NCBI RefSeq assembly: GCF_028610705.1
Contig: NZ_JAQQWT010000018.1
Location: forward strand, 1-64,000
Reading direction: 5' to 3'
Source of the DNA: Halalkalibacter alkalisediminis
GTDB lineage: Bacteria > Bacillota > Bacilli > Bacillales > Bacillaceae_D
DNA length: 64,000 nt
Below the pieces are notes generated by a model. The model had not been told where the DNA came from, made no database searches, and worked only from the letters and a program-made list of their open reading frames with translations. How positions within the stretch are numbered: position 1 is the stretch's first letter; each line of letters starts with the position of its first letter. A program made the position numbers and the translations under genes. Of the stretch, positions 53,950 to 63,353 are shown piece by piece.

Positions 53950-54657
53950 ATGCGACATGATATACAACCGAATGAACGATCTTTCTCTACCAAGGAAGTG
54001 GCAGAAGAAGCAGGGATTGCCCCCCCCACTGTTCGAAAGTATGGCCAAATCTTAGAGCGAAATGGATATGAGTTTTTGAAGGATGGCGATCGGCGTATCT
54101 TTGTTCAATCCGATATTGAATCGCTTATAGCGTTACGCGATACGGACAAGCCCCTAGACGATACAGCTAAAGACCTTGTGTATCAACAAAAAGAAAAATT
54201 AGAAGGATTCAATGAAACAGAGATTGCGATACCCGATACATATGACAATTTACCCCACGATCCTAATCAATTAAAAGAGATCTTAATGTTTTTATCCAAT
54301 GAACTCGCAGCCACACGTGAAATGAATGCCCAATTGACAAACAGTATGTCTCAGCTTAAAACAACGGTTTCACGGCTCCAGCAAGATCATCATGTGATAA
54401 GTTCTACTATTGGAAACTCAGCGCAAAAAACTCATGCTAAAATCGAAAAATTAACTGAACAACAAAAGACCCATTACGAAACATTGCTGCAACAAGAAAA
54501 ACAAAAAAGCGAATTCTTACAAAAAGAATTAAAAATTATGCGGGACGAACAGAAAAGAGAATGGCGTTCACAAAATGACTTTAATAAACGTTTAGAAGAA
54601 GCGATACAAAAACCTAAAGATAAATGGGGGAGGCTTTTCTCTATTTTCCGTAAATAA
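53950..54657 (+). CDS. MerR-type HTH protein with DUF3967 coiled coil
   Basis: 235 residues. Residues ~8-60 form a MerR/RacA-like helix-turn-helix (FSTKEVAEEAGIAPPTVRKYGQILERNGYEFLKDGDRRIF). A hinge (DTDKPLDDTAKDLVYQQKEK) leads to a long coiled coil at about 110-220 (SNELAATREMNAQLTNSMSQLKTTVSRLQQ, EKQKSEFLQKELKIMRDEQKREW) and a basic-aromatic tail WGRLFSIFRK. This family is common on Bacillus plasmids and phage-like elements, and the layout recalls the chromosome-anchoring protein RacA. RBS is GGAGG. Two broken copies stand in tandem upstream. Confidence 0.82.
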   Translation: MRHDIQPNERSFSTKEVAEEAGIAPPTVRKYGQILERNGYEFLKDGDRRIFVQSDIESLIALRDTDKPLDDTAKDLVYQQKEKLEGFNETEIAIPDTYDNLPHDPNQLKEILMFLSNELAATREMNAQLTNSMSQLKTTVSRLQQDHHVISSTIGNSAQKTHAKIEKLTEQQKTHYETLLQQEKQKSEFLQKELKIMRDEQKREWRSQNDFNKRLEEAIQKPKDKWGRLFSIFRK

Positions 54658-54754
54658 TAGGTTCCTGTTCCCATGTGTAGTGGTGAGGTAAAGTGGAAAA
54701 GGGGAATAAGTAAATACAAACTATGTAATATGTGGTTTACTTTCAGTCTACTAG

Positions 54755-54862
54755 TGTAGTTTAGTGCTACTAGCAACTTTTACACTTATTATAACTAATG
54801 TCGTCTATCTAAACAACAAAAGAATAGCGACTGACCTCCAAGTTAGGTGGCTATTTCAATGA
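54755..54862 (+). pseudogene. Holin-like type I toxin relic with 3' hairpin
   Basis: The frame reads SLVLLATFTLIITNVVYLNN then KRIATDLQVRWLFQ, the end of a small hydrophobic peptide like the holin-like toxins of Bacillus type I systems. The N-terminus is missing behind a stop. The hairpin at 54823-54856 (AATAGC ... AGGTGGCTATT) lies where those genes carry their terminator, and GGTTGGCCGCACTCGATC after it resembles the antisense region of such loci. Probably inactive. Confidence 0.4.
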
Positions 54863-55185
54863 CGGTTAACTTAGGTTGGCCGCACTCGATCTTGTTTATT
54901 CTAGGTTGATTTTGATTCCATTAATACATAATTATAGATTGGTTTCCATGTATATTAACAGAACTCCGAAAGAAGTCTCCCGCATGATATTGTGTGACAA
55001 GTCGTCATACTAGCTAATAGCGAACTAATGGACAAAAAGTGAGAGTGGATAGTGAATTGCTACCTGCTTTCACCTTTTTATGTGCGTGTGGAAATTTGTC
55101 GTACCTTGTATTTCCCGCGAAATATTTCATATCTCATGCCTGTCACCACTCGGAATTTGTCGATTATGGCTAGTGGTGCCTGACC
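54863..55185. other. Gene-free stretch
   Basis: No open frame of interest. The first 60 bases may belong to the antisense-RNA region of the toxin relic. A GTGCCTGACCCCCACTC REP word lies at 55167-55183 at the border of the transposase relic. Confidence 0.35.
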
Positions 55186-55194
55186 CCCACTCAG

Positions 55195-55361
55195 GAGAAG
55201 GCGGGAGAAAGGGAACGAGAGTCAAAACAGAGATGCTGTTTTAGTCAAGCTCAAAAAGATGAATGGTGTGACAGTAAGACAATTGTCAAGAATAACTGGA
55301 ATATCAAAGAGTGTCATTCATCGTATTCAATAAAAGGGGGACGAGGAACCTCTGTCCCCCT
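55195..55361 (+). mobile_element. REP-associated transposase (RAYT, Y1_Tnp) C-terminal relic with REP hairpin
   Basis: The frame GNESQNRDAVLVKLKKMNGV then TVRQLSRITGISKSVIHRIQ ends at TAA (55331-55333). It is the C-terminal helix-turn-helix of the tyrosine transposases that mobilise REP palindromes. The catalytic HUH part is gone. It is flanked by a GTGCCTGACC word on the left and a GGGGGACGAGG/CCTCTGTCCCCC hairpin (55336-55360) on the right. This ties the window's two REP types to a RAYT-like source. Confidence 0.65.
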
Positions 55362-55406
55362 TGACAAATAATTTTAACTATATTATCATCTGTGTAACCG
55401 GTTACA
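55361..55406 (+). promoter_or_regulatory. Ribose operon promoter and RbsR operator
   Basis: TTGACA (55361-55366), 17 bases, TATCAT (55384-55389), then the perfect palindrome TGTAACCGGTTACA (55393-55406) at the transcription start. It has the central CG and length of LacI-family operators and lies 28 bases before rbsR, so RbsR should block initiation here when ribose is absent. Confidence 0.8.
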
Positions 55407-55433
55407 GATTCGAATCGAAGTTGAGGAGATCTT

Positions 55434-56423
55434 ATGACAACAATTCGTGACGTCGCAAAACATGCGCAAGTATCAGTGGCAACTGTTTCAAGAGTGTTAA
55501 ATCAAAAAGGGTATGTCAGTAAGCAAGCGGAAGAAGCGGTTCTTGCTGCGATTAAGGAGTTAGATTTTAGACCTAATGCAGTAGCTAGAACGCTCTATAA
55601 CAAATCATCGCGAATGATTGGTTTGATTTTACCGGATATTACGAATCCCTTTTTCCCAGAATTAGCTCGAGCTGTGGAGGATATTGCCCTTACTTATGGG
55701 TATACAGTTGTCCTTTGTAATGCAGATGAAGATATAAAGAAGGAACGTAATTACTTAGAAGCATTGAAGCAGAAATATGTCGATGGCATCATTTTAACGA
55801 CGAACCAACTCTCTTTTGCGGAAGTGGATAAAGTAGGTGTGCCAATGGTCGCACTTGATCGAATTATAGGCGATCAGATTCCAACTGTCGTTTCCGCTAA
55901 TAAAGAAGGGGCCGAAATGGCGACAACCCATTTAATTGAAAGTGGGTGTAAATTTATTGCTCACCTACGTGGACCAAAGGGGTTAGCGACTGCCGATGAT
56001 CGCTTGCATGGTTTCAGGAAAGTGGTTGAGAAAGCAGGAGTTGCCAGTATTGTGGGAGAAGCTGATTTTTACTTTGAGAAATCAGAGCAGGTCACTAGAG
56101 ACTTACTCGAACAGCATCCAAGCATTGATGGGATTTTTGCTAGTAGTGATGTAACGGCAGCAGGTGCGATGAAGGCTGTTAACAGAATGGGAAAACGTGT
56201 TCCAGAAGACATCCAGATTATTGGGTATGATGGGATTCCTTTTGGGGAAATGCTAGTCCCGTCTTTAACAACGATTGCCCAACCTATTTATGAAATGGGT
56301 GCAACAGCTGCAAGATTATTAATCAAGCTTATTGAAAAAAAGCCAATAGAAGGCTCTTACTTTGAACTATCAACGAATTTAATTGTTCGTGAAACAACGA
56401 AAAGGAAGGAGGAGATCGAATGA
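55434..56423 (+). CDS. rbsR: Ribose operon repressor (LacI family)
   Basis: 329 residues. Helix-turn-helix at residues 2-22 ([28 protein letters not shown]) and hinge to about 58; the rest is a periplasmic-binding-like ligand domain ([60 protein letters not shown]). First gene of rbsRKDACB, so autoregulated through the palindrome at 55393. The stop overlaps rbsK by four bases. Confidence 0.92.
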   Translation: MTTIRDVAKHAQVSVATVSRVLNQKGYVSKQAEEAVLAAIKELDFRPNAVARTLYNKSSRMIGLILPDITNPFFPELARAVEDIALTYGYTVVLCNADEDIKKERNYLEALKQKYVDGIILTTNQLSFAEVDKVGVPMVALDRIIGDQIPTVVSANKEGAEMATTHLIESGCKFIAHLRGPKGLATADDRLHGFRKVVEKAGVASIVGEADFYFEKSEQVTRDLLEQHPSIDGIFASSDVTAAGAMKAVNRMGKRVPEDIQIIGYDGIPFGEMLVPSLTTIAQPIYEMGATAARLLIKLIEKKPIEGSYFELSTNLIVRETTKRKEEIE

Positions 56424-57304
56424 AACAGCAACCGATTATTACAGTCGTTGGAAGCATCAACATGGATATGGTTACCATCACAAAAAAGGTCCCGGTCCAA
56501 GGGGAAACAACGTTTGGAGAACGTTTTGAGACGATTCCAGGTGGAAAGGGAGCCAATCAAGCTGTTGCGGCTGCCAGATTAGGAGGGAATGTCCAATTTA
56601 TCGGGAGAGTGGGCGATGATGCCTTTGGAGAGCAGCTTCAAGAGGTTTTAAAAAAGGAAGGAATTTCTGTAACAAATGTGGAACCGGTTACACATTCGAG
56701 TTCAGGTGTAGCAACCATCCTTGTATCGGATCACGATAATCGCATTATTGTCATCCCAGGAGCCAATGAACAAGTCACTCCTAAATACGTGGAAGAACAT
56801 AAAGAGCAACTATTAACGAGTGATCTCGTGTTATTACAATTTGAAATTCCGTTAGAAACCGTTCGCTATTGTTTAAATCTTTGTCATGAGGCAGGAATTC
56901 CTGTCATTTTAAATCCAGCCCCGGCTAGAACATTAGATAAAGAGTTTTGGAGCAAAGCTCTGTATATTACTCCTAATGAGACGGAGGAAAACGAATTACG
57001 TTTGGATGAGCACGAAGAGATTGCTCGGAAGATTATTGTGACGATGGGAGATAAAGGGGCAAAATTCAGGGAAAACGGAATTACTCACACGATCCCATCC
57101 TTCAGAGTAGAGCCAGTCGATACAACGGGGGCAGGAGATACTTTTAATGGAGCGTTGGCGGTTGCAATTAGTGAGAAAATGCCACTTTCAAAAGCAGTTG
57201 AATTCGCCAATGCAGCTGCAGCGCTCTCTGTTCAACGGTTTGGCGCACAAGGCGGGATGCCTACACGAAAGGAACTAGAGGAATTCATATTAAAGTGGAG
57301 GTAG
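56420..57304 (+). CDS. rbsK: Ribokinase
   Basis: 294 residues; phosphorylates D-ribose to ribose 5-phosphate. PfkB signatures: [37 protein letters not shown] and the catalytic [14 protein letters not shown]. The segment after [11 protein letters not shown] is shorter than in most ribokinases (about 12 residues missing before [16 protein letters not shown]), but all active-site parts remain. Overlaps rbsR. Confidence 0.92.
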   Translation: MKQQPIITVVGSINMDMVTITKKVPVQGETTFGERFETIPGGKGANQAVAAARLGGNVQFIGRVGDDAFGEQLQEVLKKEGISVTNVEPVTHSSSGVATILVSDHDNRIIVIPGANEQVTPKYVEEHKEQLLTSDLVLLQFEIPLETVRYCLNLCHEAGIPVILNPAPARTLDKEFWSKALYITPNETEENELRLDEHEEIARKIIVTMGDKGAKFRENGITHTIPSFRVEPVDTTGAGDTFNGALAVAISEKMPLSKAVEFANAAAALSVQRFGAQGGMPTRKELEEFILKWR

Positions 57305-57308
57305 CTTG

Positions 57309-57698
57309 ATGAAAAAAAATGGAATATTAAATAGAGATATTGCGGAGGTTCTCGCAAAGCTTGGACATACAGATACGATCGTGATTGGAGATTGCGGTCT
57401 TCCGATTCCTGAGAATGTGAGGTGTATTGATCTCTCTTTGAAAAAAGGGGTGCCTTCTTTTTTGGACGTGTTGGAAGAAGTGTTGAATGATATGGAAGTC
57501 GAAAGTGCTATTTGCGCAGAGGAAGTCAAACAGAATAATGAAAAGGTTTACAGTGAACTGTGTAAACATACATTTCCGATTCAATTTATGAGTCATGAGC
57601 GTTTTAAAAAAGAAACACAAGAGGCTAAGGTAATTATCCGAACAGGGGAGATTACACCGTACGCGAATATCATTCTTCAGGCTGGTGTGATTTTCTAA
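57309..57698 (+). CDS. rbsD: D-ribose pyranase
   Basis: 129 residues; turns ribopyranose into the furanose used by ribokinase. Typical sequence [34 protein letters not shown] with catalytic His, and the ending [19 protein letters not shown]. The ATG at 57309 fits GGAGG seven bases upstream; the TTG just before it is less likely. Confidence 0.93.
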   Translation: MKKNGILNRDIAEVLAKLGHTDTIVIGDCGLPIPENVRCIDLSLKKGVPSFLDVLEEVLNDMEVESAICAEEVKQNNEKVYSELCKHTFPIQFMSHERFKKETQEAKVIIRTGEITPYANIILQAGVIF

Positions 57699-57711
57699 AA
57701 GGGGTGTCTTT

Positions 57712-59208
57712 ATGATTATTCAAATGGAAGGGATTTCAAAATCATTTAGCGGAAACCAAGTATTAAAAGAGGTGGCTTTTTCCTTAGAAAAAGGTGAAAT
57801 TCATGCCCTAATGGGGGAGAATGGCGCCGGGAAGTCAACGATGATGAAAATCCTAACAGGCATTTACGCTCGCGATAGCGGGACAGTGGAAGTAAAAGGA
57901 AAGCAGGTCGTCTATAAAGGTCCTAAGGATGCGGAAAGAGATGGAATTGCTGTTATTCATCAGGAGTTAAATATTCTACCGGAGCTTACGGTAGCAGAGA
58001 ATTTGTATTTAGGTAATGAACAGACAGTAGGAAAGACAGCCTGGTTAAAAACAAAAGAGATGAACCGGAAGACAGAAGAGACGCTTCGGGATTTAGGGTT
58101 ACATGTGAAGGCAACAGAACGAGCGGGGAATTTATCCGTTGGAAAGCAGCAAATGATTGAAATAGCGAAAGCGCTTATGACCAATGCAGACGTCATTATC
58201 ATGGATGAACCTACAGCCGCTTTAACCGATCGAGAAATTCAAACCTTGTTTAAAACCATTCGTGGTCTGCAGGAAAAAGGGGTTTCCTTTATCTATATTT
58301 CGCACCGCATGGAAGAAATCTTTTCTTTGTGTGATCGGATTACCGTATTACGAGATGGTCAATATGTTGGGGTGAAAAACATTCCAGAAACGAGTTTTGA
58401 CGAAATCGTTAGCATGATGGTAGGCAGACAGTTAGGCGGAAGATTTCCTGAGTTAACAAACGAGCCTGGAGATGTGAAGCTTGAAGTAAAAGGTTTAACG
58501 AGAATGGGTGAATTTAAAGATATTTCATTTGCGGTTAAATCAGGTGAAATTTTAGGGATCTCAGGCTTGATGGGAGCTGGGCGCTCAGAAGTGGTAGAGA
58601 CCTTGTTTGGTTATCGAAAGGCAGAGAGTGGGCAGATTTTGATCAATGGCAAAGAAGTTCAAATTTCTTCTCCTATTGAAGCTATAAGAAATGGCTTGGG
58701 CCTGATCACAGAGGATCGAAAAACAAAAGGGCTCATCACAGACTTCTCCATTCGCGAAAATATTAGTCTAGCCAACTTAAAGTCTATTTCCACTAATGGC
58801 TGGATTGCGAAAAAGAAGGAATCGGCCTTATTTGAAAACCTGATCAAACGGTTAAGGGTGGTGTGTTCGAGTCCGGAGCAACAGGCAAAATCCTTGAGTG
58901 GGGGAAATCAGCAAAAGGTGGTCATAGCGAAGTGGCTTGGCACAAGTCCAAGTATTCTCATCTTGGATGAACCAACACGTGGGGTAGACGTTGGGGCTAA
59001 GAAGGAAATTTATACGATTATGAAAGAATTAGCCGAGCAAGGAGTAGCCATTATCATGGTCTCATCCGAACTTCCAGAAGTCATCGGTATGAGTTCAAGA
59101 GTCATGGTGATGTTTGAAGGACAGATGAAAACGATATTAGATCGAAATGAATTAAGTGAAGAACATATTATGCATTACGCCACTGGAGGCGATAAACATG
59201 TTGGGTAA
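57712..59208 (+). CDS. rbsA: Ribose ABC transporter ATP-binding protein
   Basis: 498 residues with two ATPase halves. First half: Walker [15 protein letters not shown], signature [15 protein letters not shown], Walker [12 protein letters not shown]. Second half begins with the degenerate [16 protein letters not shown] and has [15 protein letters not shown] and [15 protein letters not shown], the usual RbsA/XylG pattern. Powers import with RbsC and RbsB. It overlaps rbsC by 11 bases. Confidence 0.94.
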   Translation: MIIQMEGISKSFSGNQVLKEVAFSLEKGEIHALMGENGAGKSTMMKILTGIYARDSGTVEVKGKQVVYKGPKDAERDGIAVIHQELNILPELTVAENLYLGNEQTVGKTAWLKTKEMNRKTEETLRDLGLHVKATERAGNLSVGKQQMIEIAKALMTNADVIIMDEPTAALTDREIQTLFKTIRGLQEKGVSFIYISHRMEEIFSLCDRITVLRDGQYVGVKNIPETSFDEIVSMMVGRQLGGRFPELTNEPGDVKLEVKGLTRMGEFKDISFAVKSGEILGISGLMGAGRSEVVETLFGYRKAESGQILINGKEVQISSPIEAIRNGLGLITEDRKTKGLITDFSIRENISLANLKSISTNGWIAKKKESALFENLIKRLRVVCSSPEQQAKSLSGGNQQKVVIAKWLGTSPSILILDEPTRGVDVGAKKEIYTIMKELAEQGVAIIMVSSELPEVIGMSSRVMVMFEGQMKTILDRNELSEEHIMHYATGGDKHVG

Positions 59209-60142
59209 AGGGAAATTTTCAGCTAATTTTGCAAAATTAGGACCACTTATTGGGTTGATGGTCATTATTGTCATCATTACGATGTTAAATCCAAGCTTTC
59301 TATCGTTATCAAATATTTTTAATATTTTAAGACAAGTCTCGATTAACGCATTGATTGCGTTTGGTATGACCTTTGTTATTTTAACGGGTGGAATTGATTT
59401 ATCAGTCGGATCGATTCTCGCGTTGTCAGGGGCTGTCACAGCCACTTTGCTCGCGGCCGGAGTAGATCCTGTATTGGCTGTTGCAGCAGGCTTAGCAGTT
59501 GGAGCCATTCTCGGAGCCTTTAATGGATTGATTATTTCCAAAGGGAAAGTCGCACCATTTATTGCCACACTTGCAACGATGACTATTTTCCGAGGGTTAA
59601 CGTTAATGTTCACAGATGGAAAACCGGTTACCGGTTTAGGAGATTCCACCTTTTTTCAAATGTTAGGTAAAGGGTATTTCATGGGCATTCCCGTACCGGC
59701 TATCACCATGATGATCTCTTTTGTTATCTTATACTTGATTTTAAAAAAGACAACGTTTGGTCGCCGGGTGTACGCAGTCGGTGGGAACGAAGAAGCCGCT
59801 ATATTATCAGGAATTAAAGCGGATCGAATTAAAATTTATGTCTACTCGTTAACCGGATTTTTATCCGCGCTTGCTGGGGTGATCCTCATGTCGAGATTGA
59901 ACTCCGCACAGCCAACGGCAGGTTCTATGTATGAATTAGACGCGATCGCGGCTGTTGTCTTAGGTGGAACGAGTTTAACGGGTGGTAGAGGTTGGATCGT
60001 AGGTACTCTTATTGGGGCCTTGATTATAGGAGTCTTAAACAATGGGCTCAATCTGTTGGGAGTCAGTTCCTTCTTCCAGCAAGTTGTTAAAGGTGGGGTT
60101 ATCTTACTTGCGGTACTAATGGATCGTAAGAAAAATGCTTAA
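59198..60142 (+). CDS. rbsC: Ribose ABC transporter permease
   Basis: 314 residues from the ATG at 59198 with GGAGG upstream inside rbsA. About ten helices, with [50 protein letters not shown] and [21 protein letters not shown], all standard for the RbsC/XylH family. An ORF start upstream at 59156 lies within rbsA and is not used in my reading. Confidence 0.94.
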   Translation: MLGKGKFSANFAKLGPLIGLMVIIVIITMLNPSFLSLSNIFNILRQVSINALIAFGMTFVILTGGIDLSVGSILALSGAVTATLLAAGVDPVLAVAAGLAVGAILGAFNGLIISKGKVAPFIATLATMTIFRGLTLMFTDGKPVTGLGDSTFFQMLGKGYFMGIPVPAITMMISFVILYLILKKTTFGRRVYAVGGNEEAAILSGIKADRIKIYVYSLTGFLSALAGVILMSRLNSAQPTAGSMYELDAIAAVVLGGTSLTGGRGWIVGTLIGALIIGVLNNGLNLLGVSSFFQQVVKGGVILLAVLMDRKKNA

Positions 60143-60229
60143 AGGAGTTAAGGTGAACCGAAGTGGTGATCCTCTCTTTTAGGCAGAGGGCTTTAGGAAA
60201 AACAAAAAAATTAGGGGAGAGTGTGTAAC

Positions 60230-61159
60230 ATGAAGAAATGGGTCATGTTTGTATCAGTATTAATGTTAGCTTTTGTAACAGCTTGTTCAATGGAATCACC
60301 AGCAGGTAACGCCGATTCAGAGAGTGGTTCAATTGATAGCGGAGACGGGGAATACACGATTGGCTTTTCGATTTCGACGTTAAATAATCCATTTTTCGTT
60401 ACTCTACAAGAGGGCGCTGATGCAAAGGCAGAAGAGCTAGGCGTCAATCTAGTTGTGTTAGATGCACAAGATGATGATGCGAAACAAGTGAGTGACGTGG
60501 AGGACTTAGTCCAACGCGGTGTTGATATCATCTTAATTAATCCAACAGATTCTGCTTCAGTAGCTGCAGCGGTTGAAGTGGCGAACAGTGCAGGCACTCC
60601 TGTTATTACCGTAGACCGTGGGGCTGATTCAGGAGAGATTGTCACCCATATTGCTTCTGATAACATAGCTGGTGGTGAAATGGCTGCAGAACTTTTAGTT
60701 GAATTAGTAGGAGATGGAGCGAAGGTTGCTGAATTAGAAGGCATCCCAGGTAGTTCCGCTGCACGTGAACGTGGAGAAGGTTTCCACAATGTCGCGGGAG
60801 GATCGCTTGACGTCGTTTCTTCTCAAACCGCAAACTTTGACCGTTCTGTAGGATTAAATGTAATGGAGAACATTCTTCAAAGTCACCCAGACATTGTTGG
60901 CGTATTTGCTCATAATGATGAAATGGCTCTAGGGGCTTTAGAAGCTGTTGAAGCAGCTGGCAAAGGAAGTGATATCGTCGTGATTGGATTTGATGCAACA
61001 GACGATGCGGTTGCTGCCGTGGAAGCTGGCCGCTTAGCAGGTACAGTAGCACAACAACCTACCCTTATAGGTTCATCTGCGATTGAAGCAGCGTTAAAGA
61101 TCCTAAATGGGGAAGAGGTTGAGGCGAATATCCCGGTGGAGTTGGAATTGGTGAAGTAG
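60230..61159 (+). CDS. rbsB: Ribose-binding lipoprotein
   Basis: 309 residues. Signal peptide ends FVTAC; a short Ser/Asp-rich linker follows. The ribose-binding fold is clear: TIGFSISTLNNPFFVTLQEGADAKAEELG, GVDIILINPTDSASVAAAV, VITVDRGAD, GIPGSSAARERGEGF and VFAHNDEMALGALEAV. The ATG at 60230 fits AGGGGAG. The operon ends with a REP-type terminator. Confidence 0.94.
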   Translation: MKKWVMFVSVLMLAFVTACSMESPAGNADSESGSIDSGDGEYTIGFSISTLNNPFFVTLQEGADAKAEELGVNLVVLDAQDDDAKQVSDVEDLVQRGVDIILINPTDSASVAAAVEVANSAGTPVITVDRGADSGEIVTHIASDNIAGGEMAAELLVELVGDGAKVAELEGIPGSSAARERGEGFHNVAGGSLDVVSSQTANFDRSVGLNVMENILQSHPDIVGVFAHNDEMALGALEAVEAAGKGSDIVVIGFDATDDAVAAVEAGRLAGTVAQQPTLIGSSAIEAALKILNGEEVEANIPVELELVK

Positions 61160-61168
61160 TTTTTTATG

Positions 61169-61197
61169 GTGCCTGGCCGCCATTCGGTGCCAGGCAC
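61169..61197. terminator. REP-type terminator of the rbs operon
   Basis: GTGCCTGGC and GCCAGGCAC form a nine-pair stem, with TACTTTTT after it on the plus strand and AAAAAAC before it (TTTTTT on the minus strand), so it can stop both the rbs and fusB-like transcripts. Confidence 0.75.
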
Positions 61198-61207
61198 TAC
61201 TTTTTAG

Positions 61208-61867
61208 TTAATTTTTAAACAGTTCAACAAAGGAAATCAACTTTTCTAATGTCATTAGGTTCTGGTTGCATTTGTAACTATCAATGCAAATATAATTACC
61301 TCTATTTGTATACGTTTCTTTTCCCGTTTTCACATTTGACATGAACAATCCAACTTCTTCATGAGCGTTACATAGAGAACAAATTCCTTTAATGTTGCCC
61401 GTGAAAGTCCCTTGAATCCCCATTAGTTTTCCGTTGTCGTCTACAATTAGGAGTTTCTTTTTCGAGCGGATATCATACCATCCCAAATAAGACCATTCCC
61501 TAAAATCTATTTCTAAAGACGGTGCTTTCCATTTTTTTACTTTAGGAAATAGTTTGGATATTGTCTTTTCTGTCACACTTTTAAATGGAAGGACATCATT
61601 CTTAAGTTCGGTTAGTAAAACCTCTGGATGAATCTCCTTTTCGTTTTCAATGACCTTTTTTAATATAGACTTCTGGTTCTCGCTAATATCAAGGAATAAC
61701 GTCATTATTTTATCAAGTGAACTTAGCTTTAAAGCAGTAAGAACATCTTTATCTGTAACGATCGAATGTGCGTGAACAAGGTTATTTATTTGAAACTTGA
61801 TAAAGTTGTATTGGTCATTTCGTATGAAAGGTTCAATTTCTATGATTGAATCTTGTTTGTTTTTCAT
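61208..61867 (-). CDS. FusB-family elongation factor G-binding protein
   Basis: A 219-residue soluble protein. The N-terminal helical domain covers about residues 1-140; the C-terminal treble-clef zinc finger has CSLC near residue 162 and CIDSYKCN near 195, typical of FusB/FusC (annotated FBP C-terminal domain). FusB-type proteins bind EF-G and release it from the ribosome blocked by fusidic acid. AAGGAG stands nine bases before the start and is inside an RNA segment that can be hidden by pairing with the leader. A resistance or housekeeping role is not settled. Confidence 0.82.
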   Translation of the reverse strand: MKNKQDSIIEIEPFIRNDQYNFIKFQINNLVHAHSIVTDKDVLTALKLSSLDKIMTLFLDISENQKSILKKVIENEKEIHPEVLLTELKNDVLPFKSVTEKTISKLFPKVKKWKAPSLEIDFREWSYLGWYDIRSKKKLLIVDDNGKLMGIQGTFTGNIKGICSLCNAHEEVGLFMSNVKTGKETYTNRGNYICIDSYKCNQNLMTLEKLISFVELFKN

Positions 61868-61976
61868 TTCTGTCAGCTCCTTATTTCATAGTGAATCGAT
61901 CACAAGGTGCAAATCCACTTATCAGAAATGAAATAAGGCGATGATCTTTGGTCTACCTCATACAAAGTATCGCCTT
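61868..61976 (-). promoter_or_regulatory. Alternative hairpins controlling the fusB-like gene
   Basis: Hairpin 1: AAGGCGAT and ATCGCCTT (plus-strand 61969-61976 with 61935-61942) with an inner CTTTG/CAAAG stem; its first arm lies inside the leader ORF. Hairpin 2: the same region (61928-61938) is perfectly complementary over 11 bases to 61879-61889, which covers the AAGG of the ribosome binding site; it can also pair over 8 bases with 61865-61872, which covers the start codon. The folds exclude each other, as in translation attenuators. Confidence 0.55.
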
Positions 61977-62039
61977 TCTAATAACAGGCTTTGCATGAGA
62001 CGTTTCAAATTCTGGCGGAAGAAAAAATAGTTTCGCCAT
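61953..62039 (-). CDS. Leader peptide upstream of the fusB-like gene (28 aa)
   Basis: An excellent AGGAGG nine bases before ATG opens a 28-codon frame: MAKLFFLPPEFETSHAKPV followed by IRKAILCMR and TAG. It ends 85 bases before the fusB-like start and its last codons form one arm of a hairpin. A short frame with a better ribosome site than the main gene is the mark of a leader peptide; the PPE motif could slow ribosomes. Too short for routine annotation. Confidence 0.6.
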   Translation of the reverse strand: MAKLFFLPPEFETSHAKPVIRKAILCMR

Positions 62040-62266
62040 TTTATATCACCTCCTAATTAGATGTATCAATATTTTACAGTTGGTTTCATTCCTCCTTTCT
62101 TTGACTAACTCGTTTCGTTCACCCGTAATGAAATCCCCTAATGCCTAGTTTGATATATAATCTCACCAAAAAAAACTGTCTTTTCATAGAAAAAGAAGGA
62201 ATATACCGACTCAAGACAGAATATATATATTATTCATAAAATTTAGATAATTAAGGAGGGGTTTTT

Positions 62267-62587
62267 ATGATAAAAGGGATGTTTTTTCTAAAACGAAAGA
62301 GGACGTGGCATGATTACAATGAATTTGAACGTAAAATGTGGGGACGATTCTTTAAGGAAAAAACATCCGAATTACAAAGGAGATTTGGTCATTCAGTTGA
62401 ATCTTATAAGTTGGCGAAACGTTATGCGGATCGCGAAATGAGGTATCTACTTTTACAACAAACAGTACGAAGGAATGGTTTCATATCTAGAAAAAGAACG
62501 GAAAAGAGCATGAAGTGGCAAGAATGTCGTCAGCTTCCAGCTTCCAAAAAGCAATCAAATAAACCGCTTGACCATGGCATTATGTAA
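62267..62587 (+). CDS. Basic hypothetical protein (106 aa)
   Basis: The ATG follows a strong AAGGAGGGG. The product is very basic with many Arg/Lys and aromatic residues (FFLKRKRTWHDYNEFERKMW, KLAKRYADREMRYLLLQQTV) and a charged C-terminus. No signal peptide, membrane helix or family is recognised. It may bind nucleic acid, but there is no direct evidence. Confidence 0.5.
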   Translation: MIKGMFFLKRKRTWHDYNEFERKMWGRFFKEKTSELQRRFGHSVESYKLAKRYADREMRYLLLQQTVRRNGFISRKRTEKSMKWQECRQLPASKKQSNKPLDHGIM

Positions 62588-62636
62588 AAACCGATTTCAG
62601 ATATATGCAGTCATTTTTAGGAGGAAAAAATTTCAA

Positions 62637-62723
62637 ATGATATTTTGTGGAAGATGTGTCTGTAAGAGAATCCGTGCTATTACCATCACCACCCGAAATC
62701 TGAGCCCGTACAAGTATGTATAA
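62637..62723 (+). CDS. Possible 28-aa Cys-rich small protein
   Basis: ATG to TAA, MIFCGRCVCKRIRAITI and on, with three Cys in the first nine residues. AGGAGG lies upstream but 14 bases from the ATG, longer than usual. A strong terminator follows at once. It could be real or could be the end of an untranslated transcript. Confidence 0.25.
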   Translation: MIFCGRCVCKRIRAITITTRNLSPYKYV

Positions 62724-62764
62724 AAGGTTAACTGTAGAGCAGTACATACAGTTAACCTTTTTTT
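62722..62764 (+). terminator. Rho-independent terminator
   Basis: AAAGGTTAACTGTA and TACAGTTAACCTTTTTTT, a 14-pair perfect stem with T-tail. Confidence 0.88.
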
Positions 62765-62855
62765 GCGTCAGTCACCTCACAATGTTTATCTATTTAATAA
62801 CCGGGAACACATCTAACAGAGATAGACAAACTATTTATTCGAAAGGATGATTTTA

Positions 62856-63308
62856 GTGGATAATAAAATGCACGAGTTAATTGAAGGACTAAATGAAGAC
62901 CTAACGAATGAATATGCGACAAGTATTATGTATAGCAACCATGCTGCAGTCGTATCAGGTCTATACAGGCAAACGCTAAAACCGTTCTTTGAAAGTGAAA
63001 TTGCAGATGAACAAGGACATGCACTTTATTTAGCCGGAAAAATAAAGGTTCTTGGTGGAACACCAACTATGAGACCAGCGGAGCTGAAGCAGCCTGAAAC
63101 TGTACAAGAAATGCTCGAGGAAGCACGTAATAGAGAGAAAGACACCATTGAGCGTTATGAAGTGCGCAAGTAGCAAGCGGAGGATCTGGGACAAACGGAG
63201 CTTGTTCTAAAGCTTGAAGATATGATTGCGGATGAAACATATCATATGGAGGAATTAGATCGTATTCTTATGGATGCACACTTTAATGAAAGGCCAGTGA
63301 TTGTATAG
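62856..63308 (+). pseudogene. Ferritin-like protein interrupted by one amber codon
   Basis: From GTG 62856 (behind GAAAGGATG) the frame is open for 150 codons except a TAG at codon 106 (63171-63173). Before it: LNEDLTNEYATSIMYSNHAA and ESEIADEQGHALYLAGKI, with Glu and ExxH metal ligands of the ferritin fold. After it, same frame: LVLKLEDMIADETYHMEELD, the fourth helix with further ligands, ending MDAHFNERPVIV. All four helices survive, so a single C-to-T change from CAG is enough to explain it. Recently inactivated, or a sequencing error or readthrough. Confidence 0.7.
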
Positions 63309-63353
63309 ATGTTTTGAAGAATCATTAACAGCTATCACAAAGGGGGGCTATGG

